From the NCBI GenBank assembly GCA_022575985.1, contig JAKSXM010000002.1:18525001-18589000 (forward strand): a DNA stretch of 64,000 nt. The letters are read 5' to 3'. The notes beneath the pieces were generated by a model. That model did no database searches. It was not told where the DNA came from and saw only the letters and a program-made list of their open reading frames with translations. The DNA comes from Anagrus nilaparvatae. Taxonomy: Eukaryota > Arthropoda > Insecta > Hymenoptera > Mymaridae. The first letter of the stretch is position 1. Each line of letters opens with the position of its first letter. The position numbers were made by a program, and so were the translations under genes. This document shows positions 1 through 10,491 of the stretch, piece by piece.

Positions 1-602
1 TTTCCTCTTTTAAATATTTTCCGGTGACTTATATGTAAAAAAAGTTATCCCAAATAATAAGAAATTAAATATTTACTACTTGGGAAAACTGACTCAAAAG
101 TTAAAAATAACAAAAAACCTTAAAGTTTAAAAATTTCTTTCTCTATTTTTTTATATTTCCGGTGCTTTAAACCATGTAAAATCTTTTATCAATTATTTCT
201 TTTTTATTAAAGATTCATTTGTGATTAGTATTTCTTGGGAAAAACCACCACGAAAATTATTATCAAAATAAATCCACTTTTTTTAACCAGTTTAGGTTAG
301 GTATTGTTCGTTGAACGTTCATAACTTCAATAACGTAATTTAGGAGCCACTGAAAAATTGATCTACCTAATTTTCTCGGCAAATTTCTACGCGAGTTAAA
401 AAGAAATGCATTTGAGACAAAAAGACTTCTGTTTGCAAGAAATAACATGTCTAGTATTCTTTAGTCAAGAACAAATATTCTTGGTAAGAATATAAGTCAA
501 TAGTAAATATTAAGCCAGTAACTGGCCGTAAATGTTAGATGCATGCACTTTTTTTCTAAGTTTTGTGCAAGGCTACTCATACGTGATATTTCAATTTTTC
601 AG
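1..602. other. AT-rich non-coding flank
   Basis: No supported gene. Short open frames have no recognisable motif. The stretch at 534-552 carries the motif TTAGATGCATGCACTTTT, which recurs at about 10053, just after the broken third member of the acidic gene family. It is followed by a pyrimidine tract that leads into a splice acceptor at 601-602. Confidence 0.6.
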
Positions 603-667
603 TATTCAAGTATTTAAGTCCTGACCCCGAGAAAACAGTCCTACCTGATCAAAACGAAGAGCAGTGA
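603..667 (+). pseudogene. Isolated last exon of the acidic secreted-protein family
   Basis: A polypyrimidine tract and AG (601-602) precede a frame of 21 codons that ends in TGA at 665-667. Read after two bases that complete a split codon, it contains SPDPEKTVLP. The last exons at 3526-3584 and 6394-6512 (minus strand) give GPNPEKTALIP and GPDSMKTSVLIP in the same phase. Agreement in frame between three copies is the evidence for coding. No matching upstream exons are visible before position 600, so this is either an orphan exon or the end of a gene that starts outside the window. The shared 18-bp motif upstream suggests that it was once joined to the broken copy at 9.2-10.0 kb. Confidence 0.4.
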
Positions 668-837
668 GCGCTGGTGGTCCCGTGAAGAAATTTAGTGAGG
701 GTCCGCTATAAATGACACAGGACGCGGAGAGGGAACCTGGGTAGAAAGCCACTGTTTGTATACTGCGCATGTGCTAGGATTTAATATTTTTATACTAATA
801 ATCAGCTGTTTGAGATGAAATTAATTATTTTGGTTAA

Positions 838-1087
838 CTTATGATAAATTTTACATTTTATTAATTATAACTTTATTTCTATGATTTAAAATAAGTCATA
901 AAAACTTTCATAATAATAACATAAATTAATATAAAAAAACGAAATTTAATAAGCTGCAAATTAATTAAATAATATATTTCTCACTATATAATATCCACAA
1001 AAAAATTCAAAGAATTAAATTAATATAAATTAAAATAACTTATTTAACATCAAATAATGCTACATTTCGTTTTCAAGCCCTTTTTAA
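838..1087 (+). repeat. Left arm of a long inverted repeat (partner 10492-10775)
   Basis: This arm matches 10492-10775 in reverse complement over roughly 250-280 bp with small indels. Shared landmarks are the AACATCAAATAATGCTACAT region, TCTCACTATATAATATCCAC, and the inner end AAGCCCTTT. The two arms enclose about 9.4 kb that holds all complete or near-complete members of the acidic gene family and the pogo relic. It could be the TIR of a large element or simply two copies of one repeat. Confidence 0.6.
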
Positions 1088-1252
1088 ATCAAATTAAATG
1101 TCGATATTAAATCTAGTCTTTTTTTAAAAGTTACATAGTGTAGTTGGCGAGTTATTTACGATTTATTATCAAAAATCCCCAACTACACTATATAAATTTT
1201 AAAGATGACCCGATCTAATATTGACTTTTAATCTGACGTAGAAAGGGCTTTA
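1076..1252. mobile_element. Short foldback MITE (AGCCC family)
   Basis: The ends read AAGCCCTTT and AAAGGGCTT, and the interior is a long imperfect palindrome with TAGTGTAGTTGG on one side and CCAACTACACTA on the other. It shares ends and internal motifs with the 459-bp element that splits the 5S gene at 11774-12232. There is no coding potential. It is a non-autonomous element or part of the flanking inverted repeat. Confidence 0.5.
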
Positions 1253-1271
1253 ATTAATTTGAGTAATGAAT

Positions 1272-2253
1272 TTAACTTACGCCTAAGAGGACGTAAACAG
1301 AAAGTAAAAAAAAAAATAGGTTCCCGTATAGAAAGAGGTTTTTGAATTACATTTTTGTAGTAAAATTTCATGCTATTACCGAATCTGAAGTCAGATTTTA
1401 TCTATAACCCTTTCAAATGCTTCAAAAATAGGGTTAATGGGGGTGAAAAAGAGGATAAAATAAAAATGACGGAAAAATCAAAATAAAAATAAAAAAATGA
1501 CACCAAAAAACATTTAAAATTACTTATTTGTGCAAAAAACTTACATTTTTTAGGTTTATGAGATATTTAATTGGATTTTAACCCTTATATTGCAACTAGG
1601 GGTAGTTTTTCCCAAAAACTTCAAATATTGTTTTTTTAGTTCCAAATCGGTTCTAATAGGTAAATTTGACTCCTAATTCCATTTTTTGAATTTGTTTTGA
1701 GCTAGAACGCTTCTTTAAACGTAAAATTCTAAAACTTAGTTTCCTATATAAAAATAATAAATTCTATAGGTTCCGTTTAGCCCTGATTACCCCTATTTTT
1801 ACGCTCACAAAAGCGCTTTAACTCAAAACAAATTCAAAAAATGGAATTAGGAGTCAAATTTACCTATTAAAACCGATTTGGAACTAAAAAAACAATATTT
1901 GAAGTTTTTGGGAAAAACTACCCCTAGTTTCAATATAAGGGGTGAAATCCAATTAAATATCCCATAAACCTAAAAAATGTAAGATTTTTGCACAAATAAG
2001 TAATTTTAAATGTTTTTTGGTATCTTTTTTTTATTTTTATATTGATTTTTCCGTCATTTTTATTTTAGCCTTTTTTTCACCCCCATTACCCCTATTTTTG
2101 AAGCATTCGAAAGGGTTATAGATAAAATCTGACTTCAGATTTGGTAAGAGCATAAAATTTTTATGGACATGTAATTTAAAAGCCTCTATCTATACGGGAA
2201 CCTATTTTTTTTTTGACTTTCCGTTTACGTCCGCTTGGGCGTAAATGGGTTAA
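1272..2253. mobile_element. Near-perfect 1-kb palindrome, piggyBac-like MITE
   Basis: Two arms of about 480 bp face each other around position 1770. The outer ends are TTAA followed by C..TTACGCC on the left and GGGCGTAAATGGG followed by TTAA on the right. Internal landmarks in both arms are GGTTCCCGTATAGA, GACTTCAGATT, and TGACGGAAAAATCAA. TTAA flanks and a CCC-type end fit piggyBac-like non-autonomous elements. No transposase frame is present. Arms that are so similar suggest recent insertion or arm-to-arm gene conversion. Confidence 0.6.
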
Positions 2254-2513
2254 ACAAACATACATTCAATAAAAATAAGTATAATAGATATTGTAACAAA
2301 TAATAAAATCGAAGCCTGCATAATAATCTTATTAAGTTCTTAATAATCAAAATGTAATCCCTGTAATGTAAGCATCCGATATTAATACTCTGCAGGTAAG
2401 CATTGTAAGTAGACATGTTTTATTTTACTATTCTTATTCAACTAATAACGACATCAAAAAAAATTATTTATCCGATCATTTTGATGTCATTTAGAAATGT
2501 TTCTTATGAAATA

Positions 2514-3509
2514 CAGTAGTCCCTCGGTATACGCGGATTTTTATACGCGGATTCGCTTATACGTGGTTCATTAATTGTAGACATCCCTCGATTTACGCGG
2601 TCTTTTCCCTCGCTTATACGCGGTTATGATGTTTTTTTGTTTTTTGTTTTTATTTTTATTTTTATTTTTATTTTTACTCGATCCTGCCATAACCATAAAT
2701 TGTTATTAGTTGTGTTTTATTGAGTTAAATTGTTGAGTTTTATTTACAATTATGTTTGAAAATTTAAGAATGTGAAAATTTTGAGTCTGAGAATGTTGTG
2801 CGAAGCTTTTGGAAAAAATTTTCAATTTTGGATTGCTTAGGCCTCATCGAAAAATCGTGTCAAGAAATTTCTAATTCAACGCTTAATGCAAGTTGGTCAA
2901 AACTTTTACCAGAGCTAGTCACCTCAAAAGAATCACAAAATCAATCACAGTTACTCGACCATCAAATTGCTATACAGAACGTCATAAATTTGTCGCAAGA
3001 AGTTGGCAGTGAAGGATTCCATGATTTAAGAGAATCAGAAATTCTAGAGCTTGTTTCTCCAGAAAATGAAGAGTTAACGGTGGCAGAAGTTGCCGAGATG
3101 GTGATTGAAGAAAAAACTTCGAGTTCAGATGATGAAGGTGATGATCTCTTAAAAAAATTATGGACTCCCTCCAAGATGCTATTGAAGAAGCAATTCGTTT
3201 CGATCCCGTGATGACGCGAAGGCTACATTTCCAACATAATTGTAATATCGCAGTGCAAATTTATGAAGATATATTTAAAGAGTATCGCAGAAAAATAAAA
3301 CAAACGCAAATTACTGATTTCTTTTTGTAAATAAATTGATTATTGATAAAAAAAGTGTAAGTTTGAGTCATTTTTGGTCTTTTGCATTTTTGGATTCCCC
3401 TAACCCCCATTTTCCCATAAGACTAATGCTTCCGTATACGCGGTTTCTGTATACGCGGTACTCTGCTGGAACCGAACCCCCGCGTATACGGAGATATGCC
3501 ATACTACTG
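2514..3509 (+). mobile_element. Deleted pogo/Tigger-type transposon with TA target duplication
   Basis: The termini are CAGTAGT and ACTACTG, each flanked by TA (2512-2513 and 3510-3511), as in the Tc1/mariner superfamily. Both ends carry repeated TATACGCGG motifs (left 2530-2630, right 3432-3490). The 996-bp copy retains only the C-terminal part of the transposase, so it is internally deleted and non-autonomous. It lies 16 bp beyond the stop codon of the minus-strand gene at 3526-6076. Confidence 0.85.
2796..3330 (+). pseudogene. Tigger/pogo transposase C-terminal fragment, frameshifted
   Basis: The first part reads RSFWKKFSILDCLGLIEKS and then STLNASWSKLLPE, the tail that follows the DDE domain in Tigger and pogo transposases. 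An acidic Ser/Asp/Glu stretch follows. The frame breaks at the A-run near 3151-3160. In the next frame the protein continues through MDSLQDAIEEAIRFDP to TAA at 3328-3330. Its last residues are QTQITDFFL, matching the PCNA-binding PIP-box pattern Q-x-x-I-x-x-F-F known from pogo. The DNA-binding and catalytic domains are gone, so it is inactive. Confidence 0.8.
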
Positions 3510-3525
3510 TATGTCAAAATAACCT

Positions 3526-6076
3526 TCAAAATTGACAAAAAATAGAATTATTCGGTATTAGGGCTGTTTTCTCGGGGTTGGGACCTAAACATTTTAAATC
3601 AGCATATCCAAAAACTTACCTATCAAATATGAGGTAAGTGAAGTAAGGAATCGGTTATAATTAGTAAATCCAGCTCCTATAGTGTAAAGTGTTTTTAAAA
3701 GCGGCAATTATTTATCGATAAAAATCATCGAAAACTGTATTTCATAGGGTCCCCGGCTCATTTCTGGCCAAAAGCTTTCAGCATCCAAGAATTGTTGTTG
3801 CTTTCATGTTATTTTTTACTAGGGTAGTCTTATAAATCGATGATTATACTAACCTAAATTTGCATCTATTTCAATGCCTTCCATACCCGTTTCGATACCC
3901 AACTTAGCTTCTACGTCAAACTGTAGTGCAGCTGTCAAGAAATGCAGAATTATTTAGTGAATTTTTTAGTCAAGTTTCCCGAGAATAAGTTATTAATTGC
4001 TAATATTCTTACATCGAATACAAAAGTAAATACAAAAAAATTTTTGAAACAATATACAAACAATATACAAAAATATTTTTGATGATTTACAAAAATGCAT
4101 TAAATATGCCTAGGAATTCTCACCTATGACCTGAAAAAAATAATAATTAATAATTGTTATTCTTAACAAAATTTTGAAATCAGAAATAATATCAAAATTT
4201 AAGCATATTATTTTCAGTTGTACTTTCGGAAGAAAATACTGAGGAACGGAGTTAAAAACCCGACTTTAAGTTTCAAATTACACGCAAAAAATACAGTAAA
4301 ATTAACCTCTGCAAATACAAATTAATAAGTATTGGTAAATATAACCAAAAAATTAGTAAATTTTACTAAAAAAATTTAGATATTGGTTTTTTAAACAAAC
4401 TTGGTTAATAAATTTTACGAAAGATCTCTATGCACGTGCCTAATGCTGTTTTTTGAAGTCACAATATTTTTCTAAAAACCTTTAAATTCTTTAGGGGTGG
4501 ATTGAGTTCATTTCGGTGAAATTAAACCTTTTTGGCTAAATCCACGTTTCCTAAATTTTACTAAAAATTCTAGGTGATATTAACCAAACTTCATAAAAGG
4601 ACTAAAATACTCAAGATTTTAATTCAACAAAAAAATATATAAATAAAAGTGAATTTGGTTTTCTGGCTTAAATAATAATTTCAAACAAAGTAATCTATTT
4701 TTTTCAGATATTGTAAACTATTTAAGAAAAATCTTTGCCAAAAATACACTAAATTTTAAATTAAAACTTTATTATTGATTTTTATGAAAAACTTTCATGT
4801 TTAGTAAAATTATTTAATTTTTAAAAAGTATTTTATATTTTATAAAATTTTGAATAATATATTTAGTATTTGGTTCGGAAAAGGTATAAAAAATCCAAAA
4901 GAAATCTGAATTCTAGGTTTAACGCAGCAGTAGAGTGCTTGGTTTTTTAGGACAGTTTTTTAATCATCAGTTTTCTAATGTAATTTCAAATATTTTTACC
5001 AAACGGAACTTAAAATGGTCTAATTTTTTATTTAATAATTTTTAATGAAAAGAAAAATTATTAAATAACTTTTAAATTAAATTTCAACATAAGTAGCCTG
5101 TAATTATAGCACCGAAAAGTGGATATAGAATATAATTAAAAATTAAATTTTCTCATATTCATATAGAGAGTTTAAAAAAATTAGTCAATCTTTAAAATTG
5201 GGTCTACAAAAAGTTCCAATCTAAATTATTTAAAAATTGATGCATATTTTTCTAGCGCATTTTTCTTTTTATTTATTTAAAAATAATTTCTATTCATGAT
5301 ACCTAAATACACTTATTTAAATTTTTACCAGAATTAAACTATAAAAACTAAAGACCATTAAAAATTGAGGTCTCCACTAATAAAGTAAATAAAGTGCAGA
5401 AAAAAAGGAAAATAAAAGTTCTCGAAAAAGTTGTACAAAATGACACAAGCAAGCAAAGCAAATTTTTAGAAATTTGATAGATTATTATAATAGCTGTCTA
5501 ATATTTAAATTTATAAATTATTTATTTTATCATTATTTTGAAAAATCAGGGCCAGAAAAGATTAAAATTTACCAATTCAACAAATAATCAATATTAAAAT
5601 AATAAATCAAATAATCTAATCTAATTAAAAAAGTGCAGAAAAAAAATTAAAAAATGCAATGATAAATAATTTATTTTTTTGAAACTGAGTAATTTTTATT
5701 ATATCAATAATAAATAAATAATTATTTCTTTTTATATTTAAAAATTCATTTTATACTATCTTATTATAAACTAGAAATAAAACTGAATTACTGAAGTAAT
5801 GAAGTTGGTCATGTTTATTATAACCTACTAATCCAAAATTAGTTAAATCGATTAAATTGAGTACTTTTAGCCAAAGTGAATATATATTCTGCGCTAAAAC
5901 GATCATTTTATTAAAAATCACGTATTGAAAAACTGAAAAAAATGAAGATTTCGAAATTTTCACTGAATTTTAAAAAAGAGTGTACTTTTGCTTGGTAAAA
6001 ATAAATTGTATAAACTTACTTTCTCATGAAGAATAACAGTCATGACTATCAAGAACAAAAGTATTTTAAAACTCAT
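3526..6076 (-). CDS. Small secreted acidic protein, four exons including a 7-nt microexon
   Basis: I do not recognise this family. Exons: 6020-6076, 4124-4130, 3854-3931 and 3526-3584; all introns are GT-AG and phases agree (0, 1, 1). The product is 66 residues. Exon 1 encodes 19 residues that form a signal peptide core (MSFKILLFLIVMTVI). Exon 2 is GTCATAG, supplying two codons plus one base. Exon 3 is rich in Glu/Asp (FDVEAKLG, GIEIDAN). Exon 4 has GPNPEKTALIP and one cysteine before TGA. The same exon borders recur at 6.4-7.5 kb and 9.2-9.8 kb, which supports the model. The long first intron (1.9 kb) carries no repeat with coding content. It is predicted to be secreted; its function is unknown. 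The model is by eye, without transcript evidence. Confidence 0.5.
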
Positions 6077-6110
6077 TTTTCACTTTTATCAACATAAAAC
6101 TTTTTGGCTT

Positions 6111-6119
6111 CTTTTTATA
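6111..6119 (-). promoter_or_regulatory. Possible TATA box of the acidic protein gene
   Basis: On the minus strand TATAAAAAG lies 35 nt upstream of the ATG at 6076. Position and sequence suit an insect TATA box, but the predicted 5' UTR would then be only about 10-15 nt, and the region is AT-rich, so chance is possible. The sequence just upstream (6120-6435) is duplicated in inverted orientation at 8870-9165. Confidence 0.3.
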
Positions 6120-6435
6120 CTAAAAAATCGTTATAATTAAATTCTTTTATTTATAAAATCTATTCATTTGATTATGCAATAAATATAAATTTCATTTTCC
6201 AGGAAATTATAAATTTTTATAATACTTACAATTATTTCTTTGTTGTTTTTTTGAAATGATTTTCCTTCTGTTAGATTTAATATCTTTTAAACAACACGCT
6301 AAAATGATATAGCATCATATCAATTTATAAAAATTCTGAGAAACTAAAAACAATTCCATTTAATTAAACATTTTTTTTAATTGACTACACATTTTAACAA
6401 ATTTTATCAACAACTATAAAGATTTTAAAAACGAC
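6120..6435. repeat. Inverted repeat arm (partner 8870-9165)
   Basis: About 300 bp match 8870-9165 in reverse complement. Landmarks are TTAAACAACACGCTAAAATGATA, seen inverted as TATCATTTTAGCGTGTTG, and the motif TTCATTTGATTATGCAATAA. The arm covers the upstream region of the first acidic gene. Its lower edge overlaps the 3' end of the second copy (6394-6512), so neighbouring copies share this border. Confidence 0.65.
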
Positions 6436-7514
6436 CTTCAAAATAACCTTCAAAATATACCAAACAATGCAGTTCTTCGGTATTAGGACTGATGTTTTCA
6501 TGGAGTCGGGACCTAAAATTTGAAATCAACGTATAGAAAAACTCGGCTGTATGAGAAAAATAGATGTTTGTTTAATGCAAGAAGGAATCAGTTTTAATTA
6601 GTAAATCGGTCCCGTATAGAGCATAAAGTACTTTCAAAATTGGCAACTATTCATCGATAATAATATTTGAATCTAGCATGATACCAAAAACTTTATTTAA
6701 GAGGGTCCCAGGCTAAATTCTGGCCAAAATCTGTCAATATTCAAGAATTTTTATTTTTTATATTTTATTATATTTTTACTAGAGTAATCTTATAACTCGA
6801 TGATTATACTAACCTGAATCTGCATCTAATTCAATGTCTGCCATACCTGCTTCGTCATTCTACATAACGTTTACATCAAGATCTAACTGTGGTTCAGCTG
6901 TCAAGTAATACACAATTATTCAGTGAAATTTTTAGTCAAGTTTCCCGAGAATAAGTTTTTAACTACTAATATTTTTTCTGATCAGCAGCCGCTGCGCGTC
7001 CGGCAAAGACGTGCTTTCTTGCCACTGATGCAGAAATAGTACATTTTTAACCAAGGGAGCAAAAAAAAAGAATTGCCCATATCGCACGTTAATTAACATC
7101 CGAGGCGAAGCCGAGGGATGGTAAACTGCGATCTGGGTTATTCTTTTTTTGTTCCCATGGACAAAATAAAATTTTTATTTCTCAGTGGGAAGAAAACGCG
7201 TTTTTTTCGATCTCGTTGCGGGCCAAAAAAAGTGTTTTCGACCCGCTAGGAAGAAAAATCGTATACGATCCTGGGTCATAAATAAAGAATGCCCCAAATC
7301 GCAGTTTACCATCCTCGGCTTCGCCTCAGAAGGTAATTTACGTGCGATTTGGGCCATTCTATATTTTTCTGGCCATGGATCGTAATATACTATTACTAGA
7401 ATACAAAATTATATACGAACAAATTTTCGATGCTTTACAAAAATACACAAAATTTAGAAAAAGGGAATTGTTAAAGTTAATAACTTAGTATGCCTAGAAA
7501 TTCTTACCTATAAC
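6394..7514 (-). pseudogene. Second copy of the acidic secreted-protein gene, in-frame stop
   Basis: It has the microexon (7508-7514, GTTATAG), the acidic exon (6814-6897) and the last exon (6394-6512, GPDSMKTSVLIP), all with conserved splice sites. The acidic exon carries a 6-bp net insertion relative to the first copy and a TAG codon in the family frame, after LDLDVNVM. An alternative acceptor at 6547-6549 opens another 39-residue frame to a stop at 6425-6427, but only the first frame is conserved in the other copies. A foldback repeat interrupts the intron at about 6976-7395. A possible first exon lies at 8238-8293. It is probably a pseudogene. Confidence 0.5.
6976..7395. mobile_element. 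Foldback repeat with palindromic core, copy a
   Basis: The core holds CCGAGGCGAAGCCGAGG and, inverted further on, CTCGGCTTCGCCTC, flanked by AAACTGCGATCTGGG and CGTGCGATTTGGGCCATTC. It interrupts sequence that is continuous in the related copy at about 4000-4040, so filled and empty sites can be compared. The right terminus reads GGATCGTAATATA. The frames on both strands here only reflect the repeat. No transposase is seen, so it is non-autonomous. Confidence 0.65.
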
Positions 7515-8237
7515 CTGAAAAAATAGCTAATTAACAATTGTTATTCTTAACGAAACGTTGAAATCAGAAATAATATCAAAATTTAAGCTTATTATTATCA
7601 GTTGTACTTCCGGAAGGAAATACTGAGGAACGGAGTTGAAAATTTGACTTTAAGTTACAAAATACAAGCAAAAAAAAATATAGTAAAATTAACCTCTAAA
7701 AATTTAGTGAATACGAATCAATAAGTATTGGTAAATATAACCAAAAAATTAATAATTTTACTAAAAATATATAGATTTTAATTTTTTAGACCAATTTTAG
7801 TAATAAATTTTACTAAAAATTTAAGGTGATATTAACTAAACCTCATAATGGTAGTAAACAGAATTATTACTTTGGTTATTTTTATAAATTTTTTGTATGC
7901 GTGTACATTTCATTTGAAAATATCCGAATATCAATGAGTCTAGATAATTCGGTCCGGAGATATTATTTTTGGAATCAATTTGATCTTTACCCGGTGAATG
8001 CAGGGGGTTAGTGGCGTTCACCCTTTGAATATTATTTTTTATCGCAATCCATCAAAATGAGTTAAAAAAATGTGAAAAATATGCCGGGGCCAGAAACCTT
8101 GCTTTACACCACAGTAGTCTTCAGGGGTAGTTTTGTTTTATTTTTTCCCGTAGAAGAGTTAGTAAATTATATAAAAGTTAAAATACTATAAAATATTTGC
8201 AAATACAAGATTTAAAAATAAATAAAGAAAAACTTAC

Positions 8238-8293
8238 TCTTGCGATAGTTAATATTAGATTAGATAGCAATAAATGAAAAAAAAAGTTAACAT
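8238..8293 (-). pseudogene. Possible signal-peptide exon with a 1-nt frameshift
   Basis: An ATG is followed by 56 nt rich in Leu/Ile/Phe codons and a GTAAGT donor. The first exon at 6020-6076 is 57 nt with a phase-0 donor. A run of nine T in this stretch is one base short of keeping the frame. It might have served the second copy (6394-7514), but its sequence is not alignable with the first exon at 6020-6076, so this is tentative. Confidence 0.2.
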
Positions 8294-8869
8294 TAGTTTT
8301 TAAATTAGGTTGCGTTCCGTGTAGATTACCTATGGTTCGAAAGATGCAAATTTATTTAGAGATATTAGAGTTGAGCGAAGTTTTTGCTGTTGATTAATTC
8401 AGGAAAAAGCACGTAACAACAAAGTTTCCGTAAAAAAAATTTTGTTTGAGATCTGTTCAGCGAGGATATAACAAGGTTGTAAAAAAAAGGGTGGATTTTT
8501 AGTGCTTTTCTTGGTGAATCTTTGTGTTCTAACTGTTCTTAACATATATTTATCTCTTATTTGCACAATAATATTGGAGTCAATCCAATCAAGACTTTCA
8601 AAATCCCTAAATTAAAACATTATTGAAACTTTTTTCTATTATCATCAGCTTTGCTCTACCCGTCATTGACGGTATCCAGTATAAACTTAAGATCTTTAAT
8701 TGTCTCTTATAAAAATCAATTCGGCATAGTACTCGAAAAAACTAAATAGTCTTCGGTCCTGAAAATCACCTTGATAATTTCCTCAATTCCAACGTCTCTA
8801 TTCTTTAAGAGTAGGTGACTGATAATTATTATGATAATCCGTTTTTAAAATATTTATAATTGTGGATCA

Positions 8870-9165
8870 AATTTGTTAAAATTTTTTGTTAATTTAAAAA
8901 AATGTCTAATTAAATGGAATTATTTTTAGTTTCTCAGAATTTTCATAAATTGATATGATGCTATCATTTTAGCGTGTTGTTTAAAAGATATTAAATCTAT
9001 CAGAAGAAAAATCATTTCAAATAACAATCAAAAAATAAATATAAGTATTATAAAAATTTATAATTTCCGGGAAAATGAAATTTATATTTATTGCATAATC
9101 AAATGAATAGATTTTATTAAATAAAAGAATTTAATTAATGTAACGATTTAAAAAATCATTATGCA
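8870..9165. repeat. Inverted repeat arm (partner 6120-6435)
   Basis: This is the reverse-complement copy of the upstream region of the first acidic gene. On this side the similarity stops where the promoter and first exon would begin, and resumes at about 9237 with intron sequence. The first exon of the plus-strand copy was therefore lost in a deletion. Confidence 0.65.
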
Positions 9166-9236
9166 AATAAATATTTGCTGTGCAAAATATTCAAATTTAA
9201 GCGTTTTTAGATAAATATTGTAATTTCAAGAAATTT

Positions 9237-10038
9237 CAGCATTAGACATGGATGGAGATCTTTCGTAAAATTTATTAATCAAGTTTGTTTAAAAAACTAA
9301 AACCTAAATTTTTTTAGTAAAATTTACTAATTTTTTTGTGAAATTTACCAATACTTATTAATTAGTATTCACTAAATTTGTAGAAGTTAATTTTACCATA
9401 TTTTTTTGCGTGTAATTTAAAACTTAAAGTCGGTTTTTCAACTCCATTTCTCAGTATTTCCTTCCGGAAGTACAACTGAAAATAATATGCTTAAATTTTG
9501 ATATTATTTCTGATTTCAAAGTTTTGTTAAGAATAACAATTGTTAATTATTTTTTTTTCAGGTTATAAGTGAGAATTCCTAGGCATATTTAATGCATTTT
9601 TGTAAATCATCAAAAATATTTTTTTATTTACTTTTATATTCAATGTAAAAATATTAGCAGTTAAAAACTTATTAATAATTCTGCATTTCTTGACAGCTGC
9701 ACTAGAGTTAGATCTTGACTTGGATGTTGAAGCAGGTATGGCAGATATTGAAATAGATGCAGATATAGGGTTAGTATAATCATCGAATTATAAGATTGCC
9801 CTAGTAAAAAATAACATAAAAGCCACAAAAGTTCTTGGATACTGAAAGATTTTGGCCAGAATGGAGCTTGAGACCCTCTTGAATAAAGTTTTCGTTATCA
9901 TGCAAATTTCAGATATTATTATCGATGAGCAGTTGCCACTTCTTAAAATACTTTATACTCCATAGGGGCTGGATTTACTAATTAAAACCGATTCCTTCTT
10001 GCATTAAACACACATCTATTTTTCTCATAAACCAGGGA
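9237..10038 (+). pseudogene. Third copy of the acidic secreted-protein gene, ends missing
   Basis: This plus-strand copy matches the minus-strand copies in reverse complement. It keeps the microexon (9562-9568, GTTATAA) and the acidic exon (9697-9769), with the 20-residue stretch ALELDLDLDVEAGMADIEID. The exon 1 region is deleted at 9165-9237. The last exon is missing because similarity stops near 10038. The donor after the acidic exon is shifted by one base (phase 2 instead of 1). It is non-functional as it stands. Confidence 0.55.
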
Positions 10039-10052
10039 AGCCGCATATATTA

Positions 10053-10491
10053 TTAGATGCATGCACTTTTAAAATTTATATAGTGTAGTTGGATATTTTT
10101 GATGGTAAATCGTGAATATCTCCCAACTAGACTAGACTAACTTTTAAAGAAAGGCTAGATTTAATATCAACATTTAATCTGATTTAAATTTTTGCTTATA
10201 AAACGTTTAAAAAAATGATTTTCTTTTTAAACTTAAAGTCTTCCTTTACTAAAAAGAACCTATTAATATTATTTATAATATTATTGACCGTTAATTAAAT
10301 ATGGCGGCCTCAAAAAAGACAAAAAATCCATTGTTGATACAAAATTAAAAATCTGACCCGAGAATCTTGTAAAACAAGTCCTTTTTAGTAAAGGAAGACT
10401 TTAAGTTTAAAAAAAAATTCTTTTTTTACCCGTTTTCTAAGCGAAAATCCGAGCGTCAGTGGTATGGTCGCGCCAGCGCTAATGGGTTAAA
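10053..10491. mobile_element. MITE-like inverted repeats between the gene cluster and the right arm
   Basis: Two short palindromic pieces are visible. The first, near 10080-10160, has TAGTGTAGTTGG and CCAACTAGACTAGACTAAC. The second, at about 10225-10410, has AAACTTAAAGTCTTCCTTTAC on one side and its inverse on the other. The sequence CGCTAATGGGTTAA near 10480 resembles the TTAA-CCC end of the 1272-2253 palindrome. No coding capacity is present. Confidence 0.45.

Noticed and set aside
5751..5963. 70-codon frame following a polypyrimidine-AG in intron 1 of the acidic gene
   Set aside because: It is not conserved in the other copies and does not join in phase to the microexon.
6425..6546. Alternative last exon of the second acidic copy (39 codons)
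   Set aside because: The frame is not kept in the first copy or in the orphan exon; the GP-x-x-x-KT frame is.
7185..7385. Open frame of 66 codons on the plus strand and a similar one on the minus strand
   Set aside because: Both lie in the foldback repeat, and related frames appear at 48024 and 51106 in other copies of that repeat; they reflect repeat sequence, not a conserved protein.
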